A stretch of 64,000 nucleotides of DNA from Pictodentalium vernedei (lineage: Eukaryota; Mollusca; Scaphopoda; Dentaliida; Dentaliidae): positions 253,400,581-253,464,580 of the forward strand of contig CM062290.1 in NCBI GenBank assembly GCA_031216915.1. Direction: 5' to 3'. This document shows positions 42,492-53,673 of the stretch, one piece after another (within the stretch, counting starts at the first letter, position 1; every line of letters begins with the position of its first letter). Made by a program: the position numbers and the translations under genes. The notes under the pieces were generated by a model that did no database searches, was not told the origin of the DNA, and worked only from the letters and a program-made list of their open reading frames with translations.

Positions 42492-43820
42492 ACCCAAAAC
42501 ACTCGTTCCTGTCACAAGGTGATAACAAAGGTACCCCAAGAAGTTTCGTGAAGATCAGTTCATAAATATAGACTCTAGCCCGAGCCGTATTGACATGTGC
42601 ACTTACTGTGTATAAGTAGCACTGAACAAATCAAAGTTCAACTAATTTGCATAATTTCTGCACGAGAAAAAAAAACTGTATTACATGTGATGTATTCCAT
42701 GTTACTAAACATTCCTACAAAAATTTATTCAAATCAGAACTTTCATACAGAAGTTCTGTACAAAAAACTGATTGCACTAATTTTGGTACAAAAAGGCTGC
42801 TGGCGGCCATCTTGAATCTTGGACCGCACCCCAAAACACTCGTTCTCGTCCCACAGTGATAACAAAAGTACCCAAGAAATTTCGTAAAGATCGGTTCACA
42901 AATACGGCCTCTAGCCTGAGCCGTATAGAAGTTGTGTACAAAAACTGATTGGACCTAATTTCGGTACAAAATAGCCACTGGCAGCCATCTTGAATTTTGG
43001 ACTGCACCCAGAAACACTCGTTCTCATCCCAAGGTGATAACAAATGTAACCAAGACGTTTTGTGAAGATCAGTTAAAAAAAACAGCCTCTAGACCAAGCC
43101 GTATTGACACATGCACTTACTGTGTATAAGTAGCACTGAATAAATCAAAGTTCACCTAATTTGCATAATTTCTGCTCGAGAAAAAAACCTGTATTATATG
43201 TGATGTATTCCATGTTACTAAACATTCATACAGAAATTTATTCAAATCAGAACTTTCATACAGAAGTTCTGTACAAAAAACTGATTGCACTAATTTTGGT
43301 ACAAAATGGCCGCCGGCAACCATCTTGAATTTCGGACCGCACCCAAAAACACTCGTTCTCGTCCCACGGTGATAGCAAAGGTACCCAAGAAGTTTCGTAA
43401 AGATCGGTTCATAAATACGGCCTCTAGCCCGAGCCGTATTGGCATTTGCAGTTACAGTGCTGATTTATACTAAATAAATCAAAGTTAGTCTAATTTGCAG
43501 AATTTACGCACGAGAAAAAAAACCCGTATTATATGTGATGTATCCCATGGTACTAAACATTCATACAAAAAATTATTCAAATCAGAGCTTTCATATGGAA
43601 GTTCTGCGCAAAAATCGGATTGCACCTAATTTTGTACAAAATGGCTGCCAGCAGCCGTCTTGAATTTCGGACCGGACCCAAAAACACTCGTTCTCGTCTC
43701 ACAAAGATAACAAAGGTACCCAAGAAGTTTCGTAAAGATCCGTTCATAAATACGGCCTCTAGCCCGAGCCGTGTGTACGGCGCGACGGACGGACAGACGG
43801 ACGACGGGCCATGACAATAT
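42492..43820. repeat. Tandem array of a 180-340 bp repeat
   Basis: AAACACTCGTTCTCGTCCCA with GATAACAAAGGTACCCAAGA, TTCGTAAAGATCGGTTCA, ACGGCCTCTAGCCCGAGCCG and CAAAATGGCCGC recurs from about 42492, 42831, 43009, 43339 and 43680. One unit (42831) is short because it lacks the GCACTTACTGTGTATAAG to TCATACAGAAGTTC part. The array ends with GACGGACGGACAGACGGACG and GGGCCATGACAAT, as does the single copy at 19820. Frames through it are artefacts. Confidence 0.9.
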
Positions 43821-44275
43821 CTCAAATGAGCTACAAATATTATCTTAAAGAGCAAAAGTTGAAGATTATTTGGTGTTGGTAGGTGTGATACTGATAGATA
43901 TTCTTAATGACTGATTGTCTTGTAGTTGCTAAAAATTCTTGCCAATAAAAAGGAGCTATCTGTTGTTTTCATTCAATAGAATGTATAAAAGAAAACTTGG
44001 CTTCTTTTTCTAGTTATGTCATAGGTGTTTTCTCAACAATTACTTGCGTCTTAATTGGACCTTCCTCGTTCGTCTAATAATTTCAAGAAAGATAACTTTA
44101 TCGAAAGTCGATTTTCATAGCGATATAAGTCAGGAATGGGTTTATTAGACAAATGAGCCTGATTGTTCATTTTGGAACATGTGATTTTAATTTACTCAAG
44201 GCGGCTACATTCGACCCTATGGAAACGATAATCACAAAATAACACATTTTTAAGATGACAAATTTCATCCTGGAG
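43821..44275. other. No gene seen
   Basis: This is AT-rich sequence without recognised features. Confidence 0.4.
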
Positions 44276-44297
44276 AGGGGGGGGGGGGGGGGGGGGG
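44276..44297. repeat. G-run of about 22
   Basis: This is a homopolymer. Overlapping frames only give glycine or proline tracts. Confidence 0.97.
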
Positions 44298-44464
44298 CGT
44301 CTGCGTCAAAGGCTCCGCGAAGATTACCATTTAGGGAAAAAGGGAAAACCGGAAAATCGAACCGCAAGTCCCAGCAAAAAAACGGTCAAACGGTTTTACT
44401 GTGTGTGCATAAACTGATCAAATTATGTTGCTGGAAGGGTTCTGGAGGGGAGGGGGGGGGGGAG

Positions 44465-44672
44465 TGGCGAGGTGTATGCTGCAAGCCGAGAGGTCCTCAT
44501 TTCGAATGGTGCACTTGTCACGAACTAACGCTAACCCTGCTTGTGTGGAATTAGTATGTTGGGGAGCCTGACAGTTGCTCTGTGGTTCTCTCCGGGTACT
44601 CCGGCTTCCTCCACCCGTAAAACTGTCCGACACGAGGTGACCTTGGCTGTAGAAAGTGTCGTTAAGCTCCAA

Positions 44673-44727
<55 letters not shown>
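44465..44727 (+). mobile_element. SINE with internal deletion and (AAAT)n tail
   Basis: GCTGCAAGCCGAGAGGTCCTC and TTCGAATGG are the end of the tRNA-like head. CCTGCTTGTGTGGAATTAGT and GGGTACTCCGGCTTCC are the body, and GACCTTGGCTGTAGAAAGTG precedes about 57 bp of AATA repeats. The CCTTGGGCAAGAC block present at 59561-59901 is deleted. Confidence 0.8.
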
Positions 44728-44995
44728 AGGCAACCTGAGTAGAGGCCCCTATGACTCGTCACTTGGTCCATCGGGAAAAGGACAGGACGAGTCAATAAGG
44801 AAGAAAATGGGGACATTTTCCCCTACCAAAAGTGTAACCTAGAACATTTTCTCCTACTTTTAAATGAAAGGGTGGACGTTTTTCCCTACTTTGAAATAAA
44901 AGGGTGGACGTTTTCCCCCAGTTCAAAAAATAAGAATTTTAATTATCTTTGCAGCAGATCGTTGTCTCAAACAGCTAGCTCGTTCTGACACCTGG

Positions 44996-45471
44996 ATGAA
45001 GGATGGTACATTTGATGCAGCACCTAGTATCGTTACCCAACTATATGTAATTCGTATACCCCTGGGTAATAGCTCTGTCAGTTGTGTGGGGTTACTGAGT
45101 GACAAATGTCAAGTTACATATCATGAATTTCTTTGGGCTGTGCTGGAACGTTGTAATGTGTTAGGATTTCAGCTTGACCCGACTTTTATTATTCCAGACT
45201 TTGAAACAGATGTTATGAACTCAGTTACAAGTGTTTTTGGTTCCCATGTTCGAACCAAATGGTGTTTTATCATCTGACACAGTCCACTTGGAGAAAGGTA
45301 CAGTCACTAGGTCCAGTAACTGTGTATCACCAAAATGAAAATGTGAGACATTTTTGTGGAATGCTTGTTGGCCTTGCCTTCTTGCCTGTGGAAAGTGTAT
45401 ATACAAGAAGGCATGAATTACTTACGAAAAAGAACTTTCCAAAGATGGCTATCAGATGCTGGTGTTATTAG
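44996..45471 (+). pseudogene. MULE transposase domain, frameshifted
   Basis: KDGTFDAAPSIVTQLYVI (first catalytic Asp near codon 3) and FIIPDFETDVMNSV (second Asp, the DFE motif, near codon 68) match the MULE DDE transposase domain, as does the spacing through VSCVGLLSDKCQVTYHEFL. Near 45270 the frame changes and continues as HLTQSTWRKVQSLG and MLVGLAFLPVESV. The zinc-binding N-terminus and the final catalytic Glu were not found. It is non-functional. Confidence 0.8.
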
Positions 45472-45557
45472 TGCTTGAGAAATAAAGAGATAATGTATCA
45501 AGTCTACAATAATTTGAGTAATATTATGATTCATATTGTGCTACATGTATATTATTA

Positions 45558-45687
45558 GTTACACAGTTTGTTGGTGGCCTAATATGGTATATGTGGTGTC
45601 AGTTAACTTCATATTGGACGAGAGCGAAGCTCGAGTCCAATATGGACTTAACTGATACCATATTAGGCCACCAACAAACTGTGTAAC
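45558..45687. repeat. Long hairpin inside the MULE remnant
   Basis: GTTACACAGTTTGTTGGTGG and its exact inverse CCACCAACAAACTGTGTAAC form the outer stem. The centre is GAGCGAAGCTC. It is likely a separate palindromic insertion. Confidence 0.85.
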
Positions 45688-45689
45688 GA

Positions 45690-46353
45690 ATATATTTTAC
45701 CGACTGCTGCATCGATGCACAGAACTAATAACAGTTTCATTTCGAAGGTAACATGACACACATCCACGGAATATGAAGCCTTTTAAGTTGGCTAACCTGT
45801 ACTTCAGACCAAATATGGGCTTCCAACACTCAATCTTTCAACTTGAAGCGTTTATCGGCTGCCGCCATTTTGAATAATCAATGAACAAAGGGGAGATTAC
45901 CAATAGCTGTCAGCGTATATTGATGTTGACAGGCAGTATATGGTTTTATATGCAGTCTGCATGTGACGTCTTTGAACCAATGAAATTCACTGATACGTGT
46001 AGGAGGTAAGATATTGTGCTAGCTGTTTTCACTTTTAAAAACAATAAACAGTCAGACGGAAATATTAATGAAATTTTTATTTTTCAACTTTCTTCCCTGA
46101 TAAATTTCCCCCCAAAAAACCTTGTGGAAAATGTCCTGGGGTGAAAATTTAGGAGAAAATGTCCGGGGGTAAAAGGTCCTGGGGTGAACAACTAGGGGAA
46201 AATATCCATGGGGAAGATGTCCTAGTGAAAATGTCCTAGAGGAAAAATGTCCTAGGGGAAGATGTTCTAGGTGAAAAATTTCCTACACCCAAGAAAATGT
46301 GACAATGAGAACACAACACAGACAGGCCTGAAAATTAGCAGTCTGAAATTTGC
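45690..46353. other. Right part of MULE region and flank; no gene
   Basis: This stretch includes a relic of the nested TTAA element (AAATATGGGCTTCCAACACTC at about 45812) and the repeated ATGTCCTAG-type right end of the MULE. Confidence 0.4.
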
Positions 46354-46544
46354 AAAATGAGGTCCCCAGAGGGCGAATTTGATGATGCTAACCCATACAG
46401 TGGGCCAATTTATCCTCTGGGTGCCTCTTTCGGTTTAGTTTTGAGACCCCGATTCAGATTGAGGTTCACAGAGGGTAAATTTAGTGATGCTACCCTGCAC
46501 AGCAGGGTAGCATCACTAAATTCACCCTCTGGGGACCTCATTTT
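46354..46544. repeat. Palindromic element with double fold
   Basis: AAAATGAGGTCCCCAGAGGG and its inverse CCCTCTGGGGACCTCATTTT form the outer stem. An inner perfect pair (TTTAGTGATGCTACCCTG and CAGGGTAGCATCACTAAA) is centred near 46501. Confidence 0.85.
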
Positions 46545-46905
46545 ACAGATGACAGTCTACTTATTTTCTGACTTGAACACAGATAAGATGAACTTTATTC
46601 ATTATTACCCTAATTTACTTTTCTCTGACTCAATAGGCTTAGTAACGAAACATTAACACAAGACAGATTCCCTTTAGACCAACTCCCACTAGACCAATGC
46701 CCCAAAAGGCCAATTACCGTGAGACCATTTCTCTTTAGACCAACTGATATGTTCTGCTTTTAATATAATTTTATATCGATAATTTTATATATTTAATGAG
46801 CTGTTTTGAAATGTTAGAAATTTATATTTTTTGTATGTTATGTATATATTGAAGGCAACGTTATTAGATGTTGGGGGGGGGGGGGGGGGAGTGGCAATGT
46901 AGAAA
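46545..46905. other. No gene; short AGACCAA phrases and a G-run
   Basis: TTTAGACCAACT, CTAGACCAATG and GAGACCATTT recur within 80 bp near 46672-46745. A G-run of 19 lies at 46871-46889. Confidence 0.4.
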
Positions 46906-47036
46906 TACTCTAAAATCAATTGGGTTAAAAATCAACCCAAATCAACTGGGTTGGGTGAATATGAACCCCATTGGGTTCATATTCACTCAACTCAGTTGAT
47001 TTGGATTGGTATTTAACCCATTTGATTTTAGAATGG
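46906..47036. mobile_element. Palindromic MITE family A, copy 3
   Basis: TACTCTAAAATCAATTGGG and the right end TTTGATTTTAGAATG enclose GGGTTGGGTGAATATGAACC and its inverse. Confidence 0.8.
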
Positions 47037-47717
47037 AATTTATTGATTTTAGTGTTCCAAGGGTTACAGTACAGGTGAATCTGTCAAGGTCGAACTAACG
47101 GAGCGAAAAATTTAAATAAATATTATATGTATTGAGCTGTGTTGTAATGTTATAAACCTATATTTTTTGTATGTTATGCATATATTTTGTATTTTATCAA
47201 ATAAAGTGTTTTTCATTAAATATATGTTTTACTAATTATCCTTAATCAATAACAATAATAATAGGTCTAAGGGTAATTTGTATTTTGGGAATTGGTCAAG
47301 TGTGAGTTGAATTAGTCCAGCAGGAAGACACCTTAGTAACTGATCCCATCAACCCCTAAGATTGATCAATGGGAGGTTATGTTGAACCCCGTGTAGATAG
47401 ACTACCCACTGTTCAGTGGTGCCGTGCTAACTATTATTTTCGAGGTTATGGAGCCTGAAGTGTTATTTACTATATATTCGGAACACAGAGAACAACTGAA
47501 CTGAAGATGAAGCTTTTTCATGACACCGGAACCAAATCTGGAAATCCTCCCTCCCCAGCTCTAATGGGGAGAAGATTGGGTTCGCTAAGACACGGATTTC
47601 AAAATATAGTCTCTGTATTTCTCCCCAGTTCATTAATTGCGATCCCCACAGTGTCCCTTCCTATCATTATTAAATTGTGAGCAAGGGCACCGGAAGATGG
47701 AAAGGGCAGGGGGCATT
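47037..47717. other. No gene seen
   Basis: AT-rich; no repeats or frames of note. Confidence 0.4.
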
Positions 47718-47819
47718 GTACCAACCGTTTTTGTAATACAACCGCTATTGTGATAAATTTATCACAATAGCGGTTGAGGCAAACTTTTTCATCAACCGCT
47801 ATTGTAATAAATTTGGTAC
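47718..47819. repeat. Hairpin with perfect 36 bp core
   Basis: AACCGCTATTGTGATAAA and its inverse form the core at 47740-47775. GTACCAACCG and the distal TTTGGTAC extend it. The AACCGCTATTGTAATAAATT stretch is repeated once more at the right. Confidence 0.85.
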
Positions 47820-48624
47820 AGGTCATACTCATTTTAGGGCAACCCGATCCCAGTCGAGTTAAAAATAGACACATAGTTCCATGAGATAAGACAAAGTGAC
47901 AAGGTTTTATTGTGCAGACAAGGTCATGTGCCTATAGAGTCCCACGAGGCTGATGCTTCGTGTCAGTGTTTTATGGGCATCGAATAAAACTCTTGACACT
48001 ATAATGGAATATCTGGGGAATAATTTGAAAACGGGGTAAACGACGCTCTGTGGCATTTACTGAAGCATGTAACGTTCCTAAGAGAATGTTGGAGTAAGTA
48101 AGTGAGGTTGGAAAGGGCACCTGTGCCCCCCCCCCCCCCGCGCCGCGTTGGCACAGGAAATGAGGGGGGTGCCTACTTCTGCCCCCCCCCCCCCCCTCCA
48201 CCCCCACACTCTGGCGCTCCTGATTGTGAGTTATCGACTGTCGAAAGAGTTTGAATGGGAGTGTTACCTCGGTTCGGGACATCGAGGGGCAGAGGGGACA
48301 ACGTGTTGTTAACCCCATTTGTCCCGACAGTGACGGCTCAAGACCTGACTTATCAAATATTCTATCTACATCATCAAGACACGTCTTCATTTGGACTGCC
48401 ACACAAACCCTTAATTACCACTTGGGTAGAGGTGTGATGCATTATCTGAATATTTTCTGTAATATGCTGTATTTGTATTCAGTCATGATAAACAGGGGCG
48501 TACCTAAATGGGTATGTAGGGCTATGACCCCCCCCCCCCCCCCCCCCACACACACACACCTCGCGAACAAAGGTGTTTTCAAGTCAGTACATTTTCGTCT
48601 GGATTGAAGTAGAGATATTATAAG
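47820..48624. other. No gene; C-runs and a hAT-like end
   Basis: C-runs lie at about 48127, 48182 and 48529. CAGGGGCGTACCTAAATGGG at 48494 resembles the left terminal repeat of the hAT-like element at 58896. Confidence 0.4.
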
Positions 48625-48750
48625 TTACAGGTCGTTTACTTGCCAGGTTTAGCATCATGTGAGGCGAAGTGAGATTAATACGGCCTCACATGATATTGAT
48701 CGCGCTGAGGCTCACATGACGGCATACCTGGCAAGTAAACGTCCTGTAAC
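48625..48750. repeat. Palindromic element
   Basis: TTACAGGTCGTTTACTTGCC and its inverse GGCAAGTAAACGTCCTGTAA form the outer stem and CATGTGAGGC with GCCTCACATG an inner one. Confidence 0.8.
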
Positions 48751-49244
48751 GTATTTTGTAATACCACCAAATGAATTAAATAATCAATTAAAAAATCCGA
48801 ATCGCTTCATTTTGAATATTTATCAGTAAATATTTTTATTTTGCACGAAAATAGGTGAAAATTTGAGGTCGGAAAATTAATTCTGAAACAAAATGAAGCC
48901 CAGCAGAGGGGTTATATGGGCTCATGCACGGTCATTGATAGTGTTTGGACTCAATCCGATACCCGGTTCCCCACTGAATAACATAATGTCGCATAGTCCA
49001 CCGATGCTATTAGAGTACGTTGGCTGGACAAATTAAACAGGTGGCATGATAACGATTGTTACTAGTGATCATGTACTTTCTTTCGAGAATAGATTTAATA
49101 GTTGGACTTATATCACTCACACAGTCAGTCATATAAATGGAGATTGTGAGACCTGATTTGGGCAGTTTAGAACCCAGAATAAGTACGATACGTTCTACTT
49201 GTTGGGAAGTTAGGAAGCCACGTACAAAGACAGAAATTTCCAGG
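48751..49244. other. No gene seen
   Basis: AT-rich; no features recognised. Confidence 0.4.
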
Positions 49245-49735
49245 AACTCCTAATCTTGAACTAAAAAATCCCAACAGACCAATATTCCAACTACACCATC
49301 AAGATATTCCTTCGACAGGATATCAATCAATCGCACCCACCCCCATCTTCGCGACGCCCCTGATGATATGAATGTGAAAGTTAGTGAATTGTAATTTCTC
49401 TACTGCTCCCTCCCATCCCGCAACACACACCAAATAATAAAGAAGAAATTGAGGGAAGTATCAGACAAAATACCCCGCCTCCCCAACTACAATCCCGGCA
49501 GACCAATATTCCAACTACGTCATCAAGGTATGCCTTCCACGGGGTATCAATCAATCAATCGCCTCGCCCCCACCCCCCCCCCCCCCCCCCCATCTTCGCG
49601 ACGCCCCCGAGGATATGATTGTGAAACTTTGTGAATTGTCATTTCTCCATTGCCCTTTCCCATCTTCCAACACACACACACTAAATAATGAAGAAATATC
49701 GGGAAGTGCCAGATAAAATACACCGCCTCCCCACG
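49245..49735. repeat. Tandem duplication of about 240 bp
   Basis: CAGACCAATATTCCAACTAC, GGATATCAATCAATCGC, CATCTTCGCGACGCCCC and GTGAATTGTAATTTCTC recur 240 bp apart with moderate divergence. CGCGACGCCCCTG near 49345 resembles the inverse of the hAT-like end CAGGGGCGTCGC, so the unit may be the right part of such an element. Confidence 0.8.
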
Positions 49736-49900
49736 TTTCCTCGTAGTTAAGATATAGGTCTAAAGCAAATTTTAATTTTTATAATGTATATTTACGAGGT
49801 AAGAAGTTTATATAATATCAAACAGAACACTGAATTTGAACCACAACACTGACATTCCACGCTCAATTTGTCTCTACAATAAATCAATATATTCTGTTTA
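49736..49900. other. No feature seen
   Basis: Short AT-rich spacer. Confidence 0.4.
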
Positions 49901-50024
49901 CACGGACGTGACACGTTACTTATTCCCAGTTCTTTATTCGACATGAGTTATCAACCGATTTTATCGGTTGATAACGCATGCCGAATTAGGGACCGGGAAT
50001 AAGTAACGGTTTTCACGTGTCCCA
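49901..50024. mobile_element. Palindromic element family D, copy 3, intact
   Basis: CGGACGTGACACGTTACTTA and TAAGTAACGGTTTTCACGTG bound a fold centred on TCAACCGATTTTATCGGTTG. It is the best copy of the family in this window. Confidence 0.85.
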
Positions 50025-50134
50025 CTCTGTTTACCTATTTTGAACAGTTGGACTCTTCCGAGTCGACTCACGAACAAGGTATTGCAACACTCTGCATCGG
50101 CAAAATTAAAAATAGTATATGACATCAAGTTCAC

Positions 50135-50460
50135 TATATAATCGATGTTTGCGCGTTGTAACATCAGAACGGAACCTGAACACTTGGCGGATCGAGTGTA
50201 TTGGCCTTCTCTCCAGTTGGGACGAAATGGCGACTGACTGGAAACGGGTGTTGTCGTTAAGGAAATTCAAACTTTGACTAAGCAAGCTTACTTCGATATC
50301 TCTTAAGATGTTTGTATCTTAGGTATGTTCTCGGTTTCTAGGGACCACTCCAACAGCTTTCCCGCAATCACCGTTCTCACGGAGCTAAGGGAATGGATGG
50401 AATCCCCGGAGACCACAATTAGCAGACGAGTGTTTTCCTGTTGTGTGTTGGCCAGGAATC
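50135..50460 (+). promoter_or_regulatory. TATA-bearing duplicated unit, copy 1
   Basis: TATATAAT at 50135-50142 is followed about 27 bp later by CATCAGAACGG, the point from which similarity to 61634-62010 begins. The shared segment (AATGGCGACTGACTGGAA, TGTATCTTAGGTATGTTCTC, GAGCTAAGGGAATGGATGGA, TGTGGTCTCTGG) has a donor-like AG-GTATGT near 50328. The spacing of TATA to the start of similarity suggests that transcripts begin there. Whether this is a gene promoter with first exon or a transposon terminus is open. Confidence 0.45.
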
Positions 50461-50860
50461 GCTAAATCTACTTCATGTGGTCTCTGGCACAAACGGCGTG
50501 GAGTGGGTCATTATTTGTTAGTGAATTGTACATTTATTTTAGGAAAATGGAATCACCAGCAACTCACTTGGGAAGTCGATTTCCACTCATAGTGCTCAAT
50601 CTCTGAATCTTGTTGCCAATGTTGGTTGTATTTTTCAAGGTTTTCATAAAATTTATAATATTCTGGTAAGAAAGTCAAATGCATGGGTGTTTTAGTGACC
50701 ACCAGTCATTCAGACAATGGGGTTGGCAGACCCCCCCCCCCCCCCCCCACCAGACTATTACATGAGTTTATCTGACGGTTGTTAGGTTCACACCTATACG
50801 TTGCACGGCGAGCTATTTATATGAAGAGTCTATACGATCATAGTACTTAGCTACGATAAT
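50461..50860. other. No gene; C-run
   Basis: A C17 run lies near 50732. No coding sequence was recognised. Confidence 0.4.
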
Positions 50861-50927
50861 CAATCGTCAGTGTCATGGCAAAAGACGTGGCAGCATGCCA
50901 CTGCTTTTGCCACGACATTGACAATTG
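50861..50927. repeat. Hairpin
   Basis: CAATCGTCAGTGTCATGGCA pairs with a diverged inverse TGCCACGACATTGACAATTG. The centre is GGCAGCATGCCACTGC. Confidence 0.75.
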
Positions 50928-51021
50928 GTGTGTACAATTTCTAGGGCTTGTTCGACTCTCATGCTACCCAACTACAACTACATGTCAATGTTAATTCTAT
51001 ACGAAAATCTTTGAACACATA

Positions 51022-51098
51022 AATTCGTCGCCTGAGTGCTAGAATCTTCTGTGTCCCCCTATGGGACACAGAACATTCTAGCAATCAGGCGACGAATT
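51022..51098. repeat. Hairpin
   Basis: AATTCGTCGCCTGAGTGCTA and its near inverse TAGCAATCAGGCGACGAATT, with inner CTGTGTCCC and GGGACACAG, form a 77 bp fold. Confidence 0.85.
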
Positions 51099-51829
51099 AC
51101 CGCGTGATACTCTATATATTCCTGACAAGATATTGTTTGTTTTGTTTTTTTTTGTTTGTTTTTTTTTTGGGGGGGGGGGGGGGGCCTACCCCCTTCCTAG
51201 GACTTACACGCTGGTCACAACCATCGTTTACTGTAATGTATGTTGAGAATCTACGATTGAGTGTTGGACGGAAAGCCCACGATCTCTTTCTGTTGTTGAA
51301 TTGTTTCAACCTGTGTGTGGTGTTTATGATTTGCAACTTCATTTTTATTATTGAAGGTTCATTATTTCTGTAATGTGGAGTTTTCTTTCAACTGAAGTTT
51401 CACGAGAGGCAAGTTTGTCTAAGGTATGATAGAAGATGGTGCACGAATTTAGAACTTTCTCGAACGCACATTTGCATTTAGGCCTATATGAATTGAACAC
51501 CATTCCGTGTTTCCGAATGAACGACATTCACCAGCCCGTTATAAGTTCGAAAACAGCGGATGAAGTTTGGTTGGTCGATTTTCGTTGTCTGTTCGTGTTT
51601 TCGATGGTTTCATTTCGCGAAAGTAAGTTCAAAGTACAATCTAATTCCCAAAGCTCGTGGTTAGGAAATGCCAAAGACACTCGTCAGGTGGTGGATGGGC
51701 GAGGGCATGGTGGAGGTGCATTAACCCAAAGAAGAAGGCTTTGCCCACATCCCACCTGCCTTGCCCTACCCTGCCCTGCCCTGCCCTGCCCCTGTCCTGC
51801 CCTCCCACAAACACTCCATCAGCGTCGGT
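51099..51829. other. No gene; T/G-rich tract and CCTGC repeats
   Basis: A T-rich then G16 run lies at 51140-51184. CCTGCCCTGCC repeats lie near 51763-51800. The + strand frame 51436-51966 has no domain and runs from unique sequence through CCTGC repeats into the TTAA element, so it is not called. Confidence 0.4.
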
Positions 51830-52083
51830 TTAACCCCCTATACCCAACGTTACGGCCAAAACCGGCCAGCGCTATTCACAAACATCACCATTCAATTTCC
51901 ATTACTTTTTTCATATTTTGGCTCAAAAGCATAGCTTATAAGCCCTCATTGGAACGAGCTCGTTGAGCTCGTTCCAATGCGATGTCATAAACTATGCTTT
52001 TGACGCAAAAAATTTTAAAAAATAGTTACACAAGAATTTTATTTGCAAGGGTCGTCTTCCTTTCGTGTTGGATTTAGGGTTAA
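51830..52083. mobile_element. TTAA palindromic element, copy 5
   Basis: TTAA precedes CCCCCTATACCC and follows GGATTTAGGG. The centre GGAACGAGCTCGTTGAGCTC is palindromic. Termini are slightly degenerate. Confidence 0.8.
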
Positions 52084-52213
52084 CTTTACTTAACCCTTTA
52101 CATACCGTTTCGGTCATAACCGGCCAGATATATTCACAAAAAACGCCTTTCAGATTTTATTAGTTTTTCAATTTTTGTCGCGAAAACAAAGCTTATGCCC
52201 ATCATTGAATGAA

Positions 52214-52687
52214 CTCAGTGGCGGTCCCAGTATTCTGGGTTTGAGGGGGCGCTGTATTTCAACCATGGGTGATGATGCGAACCATCACTCGGCGATCGCC
52301 GCGGCGAATTTCTGGCGAGCACGATTGGAGTGTCCCATTCTTGTCAGCGGAGTGCAGGGCGTCTCGTGGAAAAATGTTGGAATATGGAAGGTCAGTGTGG
52401 CACTCCGCTGGCTTCTTTATACATTGCCGCAATGTTTTCCAACCAGAATATCTTAGCATTCAATTCTTGAAGAAAAGAAGCCAATTTATATCGGCTCACA
52501 TGAGATACGCGTAGGAGCTAGGGAAATAGCTGTATGTGTGAGGTACGTTATCAACGGCAACAAAACATGGGTATCCACTACCAAAGGTAGTGGATGTCCA
52601 TCTTTTTATCGTCGATAATACCGTGTTCCTTTGTATCAGTGCTTGTAAAAAAACTGTCGGGCGCGCCTCCCTCTGAATCCACCATGG
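52214..52687 (+). mobile_element. hAT-like insertion in TTAA element copy 6
   Basis: It starts CAGTGGCGGTCCCAG, a hAT-type end, and stops near CCACCATG beside GAACTC, which resembles the left flank ATGAACTC. No transposase was seen. It contains palindromic family E copy 2 (52542-52622). Confidence 0.5.
52542..52622. mobile_element. Palindromic element family E, copy 2
   Basis: GGTACGTTATCAACGG and the right end CGTCGATAATACC enclose CATGGGTATCCACTACC and GGTAGTGGATGTCCAT. Confidence 0.75.
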
Positions 52688-52802
52688 AACTCGCACCAAT
52701 GAGTGATCATAAGCTATTTTTGAGGCAAAAATTAAAATTTATAGTTATTCACGAAATTATTGTGTAAATGTCGTTTGTTATCCGTTTTGGGTGAAAGATT
52801 AA

Positions 52803-53558
52803 AATAAACTAGAGACTCAGCCTACTCCCCCCTCCCGTTGGAAAACATAGCCCACCAATCGCCGCCCCATAAACAAAAACTAGAGCCGCCACTACTTAAA
52901 GTATAGACTTTAAGTGAATGTGCGTGAATTCCTACGTATAAAATAAGTGAACAAGGATAGATGTCAACCAATAGAGTCCTGAATAAAACTGGATGGGCCA
53001 CCACTGGCATTTGTATGAACCTGCGGGCATATGTTAGGCCCACAAGCTTACACAAATGCTTTCTTTATTGCAGGTGCACATCAGATATGTGGTAGTATAG
53101 ACAACACCTTGTGTTTCTGATTTGTATTGCAGATAAATATATACATAGATGCGCGAAATCAAACCTGGCGACCCTTTTGCGCACCGTTGGCGAAAATGTT
53201 TAGGAAAAGTGCTGGCTGACATGCATCTTAGAACATCGACAACATTTATATGTTTTTGTGCATGACTTTTCTTGGTAGTGACCATCCATGTTGTTACTCA
53301 TGTTGATTTGTGATTAAAGGGCCACGTTAGGCGTGGGACGAAACAGGGCGACTGTGGTGTTTAGCCCTTTAGAGGATTTTAAAAATGTGCTCCCCCAAAA
53401 AGCTATTGATATTTTGACCTTTCTGACGCTAAATGCTAGGTCAGACCAATTAGGATCAACGTGTGCGAGTCAACTATTTGAAATACTGAACAGCTGCGTT
53501 TTAGGATCGAATGGAGCATCTCGAACTTAGGGGCTGCATGGCCATAGAGGGGAACCCG
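52803..53558. other. No gene; hAT-like end fragment
   Basis: CTAGAGCCGCCACTAC near 52883-52898 is the inverse of AGTGGCGGCTCTAG, another hAT-like end. The rest is unremarkable. Confidence 0.35.
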
Positions 53559-53673
53559 CACTATAAAATCAACCCAAATGAACTGAGTTGAGTGAATATG
53601 AACCCAACTGGATTCATATTCACTCAACCCAGTTGATCTGACTCAATTTGTAGCCTAACTCGTTTTAGAGTGC
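53559..53673. mobile_element. Palindromic MITE family A, copy 4
   Basis: GCACTATAAAATCAACCC and CTCGTTTTAGAGTGC enclose TGAGTGAATATGAACCCAAC and its inverse. Confidence 0.75.

Larger units (their letters stand above)
44809..46288 (+). mobile_element. MULE-type DNA transposon remnant
   Basis: GGGGACATTTTCCCCTACC with CCTAGAACATTTTCTCCTAC at the left is mirrored at the right by several AAAATGTCCTAGGGGAA-type stretches (46130-46288). This gives terminal inverted repeats that contain short internal repeats. Between them lies a Mutator-like transposase fragment. The right part also contains an inserted hairpin (45558-45687). Exact target duplication was not resolved. Confidence 0.6.
52090..52802. 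mobile_element. TTAA palindromic element, copy 6, split by an insertion
   Basis: Left part 52090-52213 (TTAACCCTTTACATACCG to CCCATCATTGAATGAACTC) and right part about 52688-52802 (GGAACTCGCACCAATGAG to GGTGAAAGATTAA) are the two halves of one diverged copy. It abuts copy 5 with only 6 bp between. Confidence 0.7.

Noticed and set aside
42777-43855. Frames repeated in the 42.5-43.8 kb array
   Set aside because: They recur only because the DNA unit recurs, differ between units and lack any domain.
51436-51966. 176-codon + strand frame
   Set aside because: It crosses unique sequence, CCTGC low-complexity repeats and the left half of a TTAA element, so it cannot be one gene.
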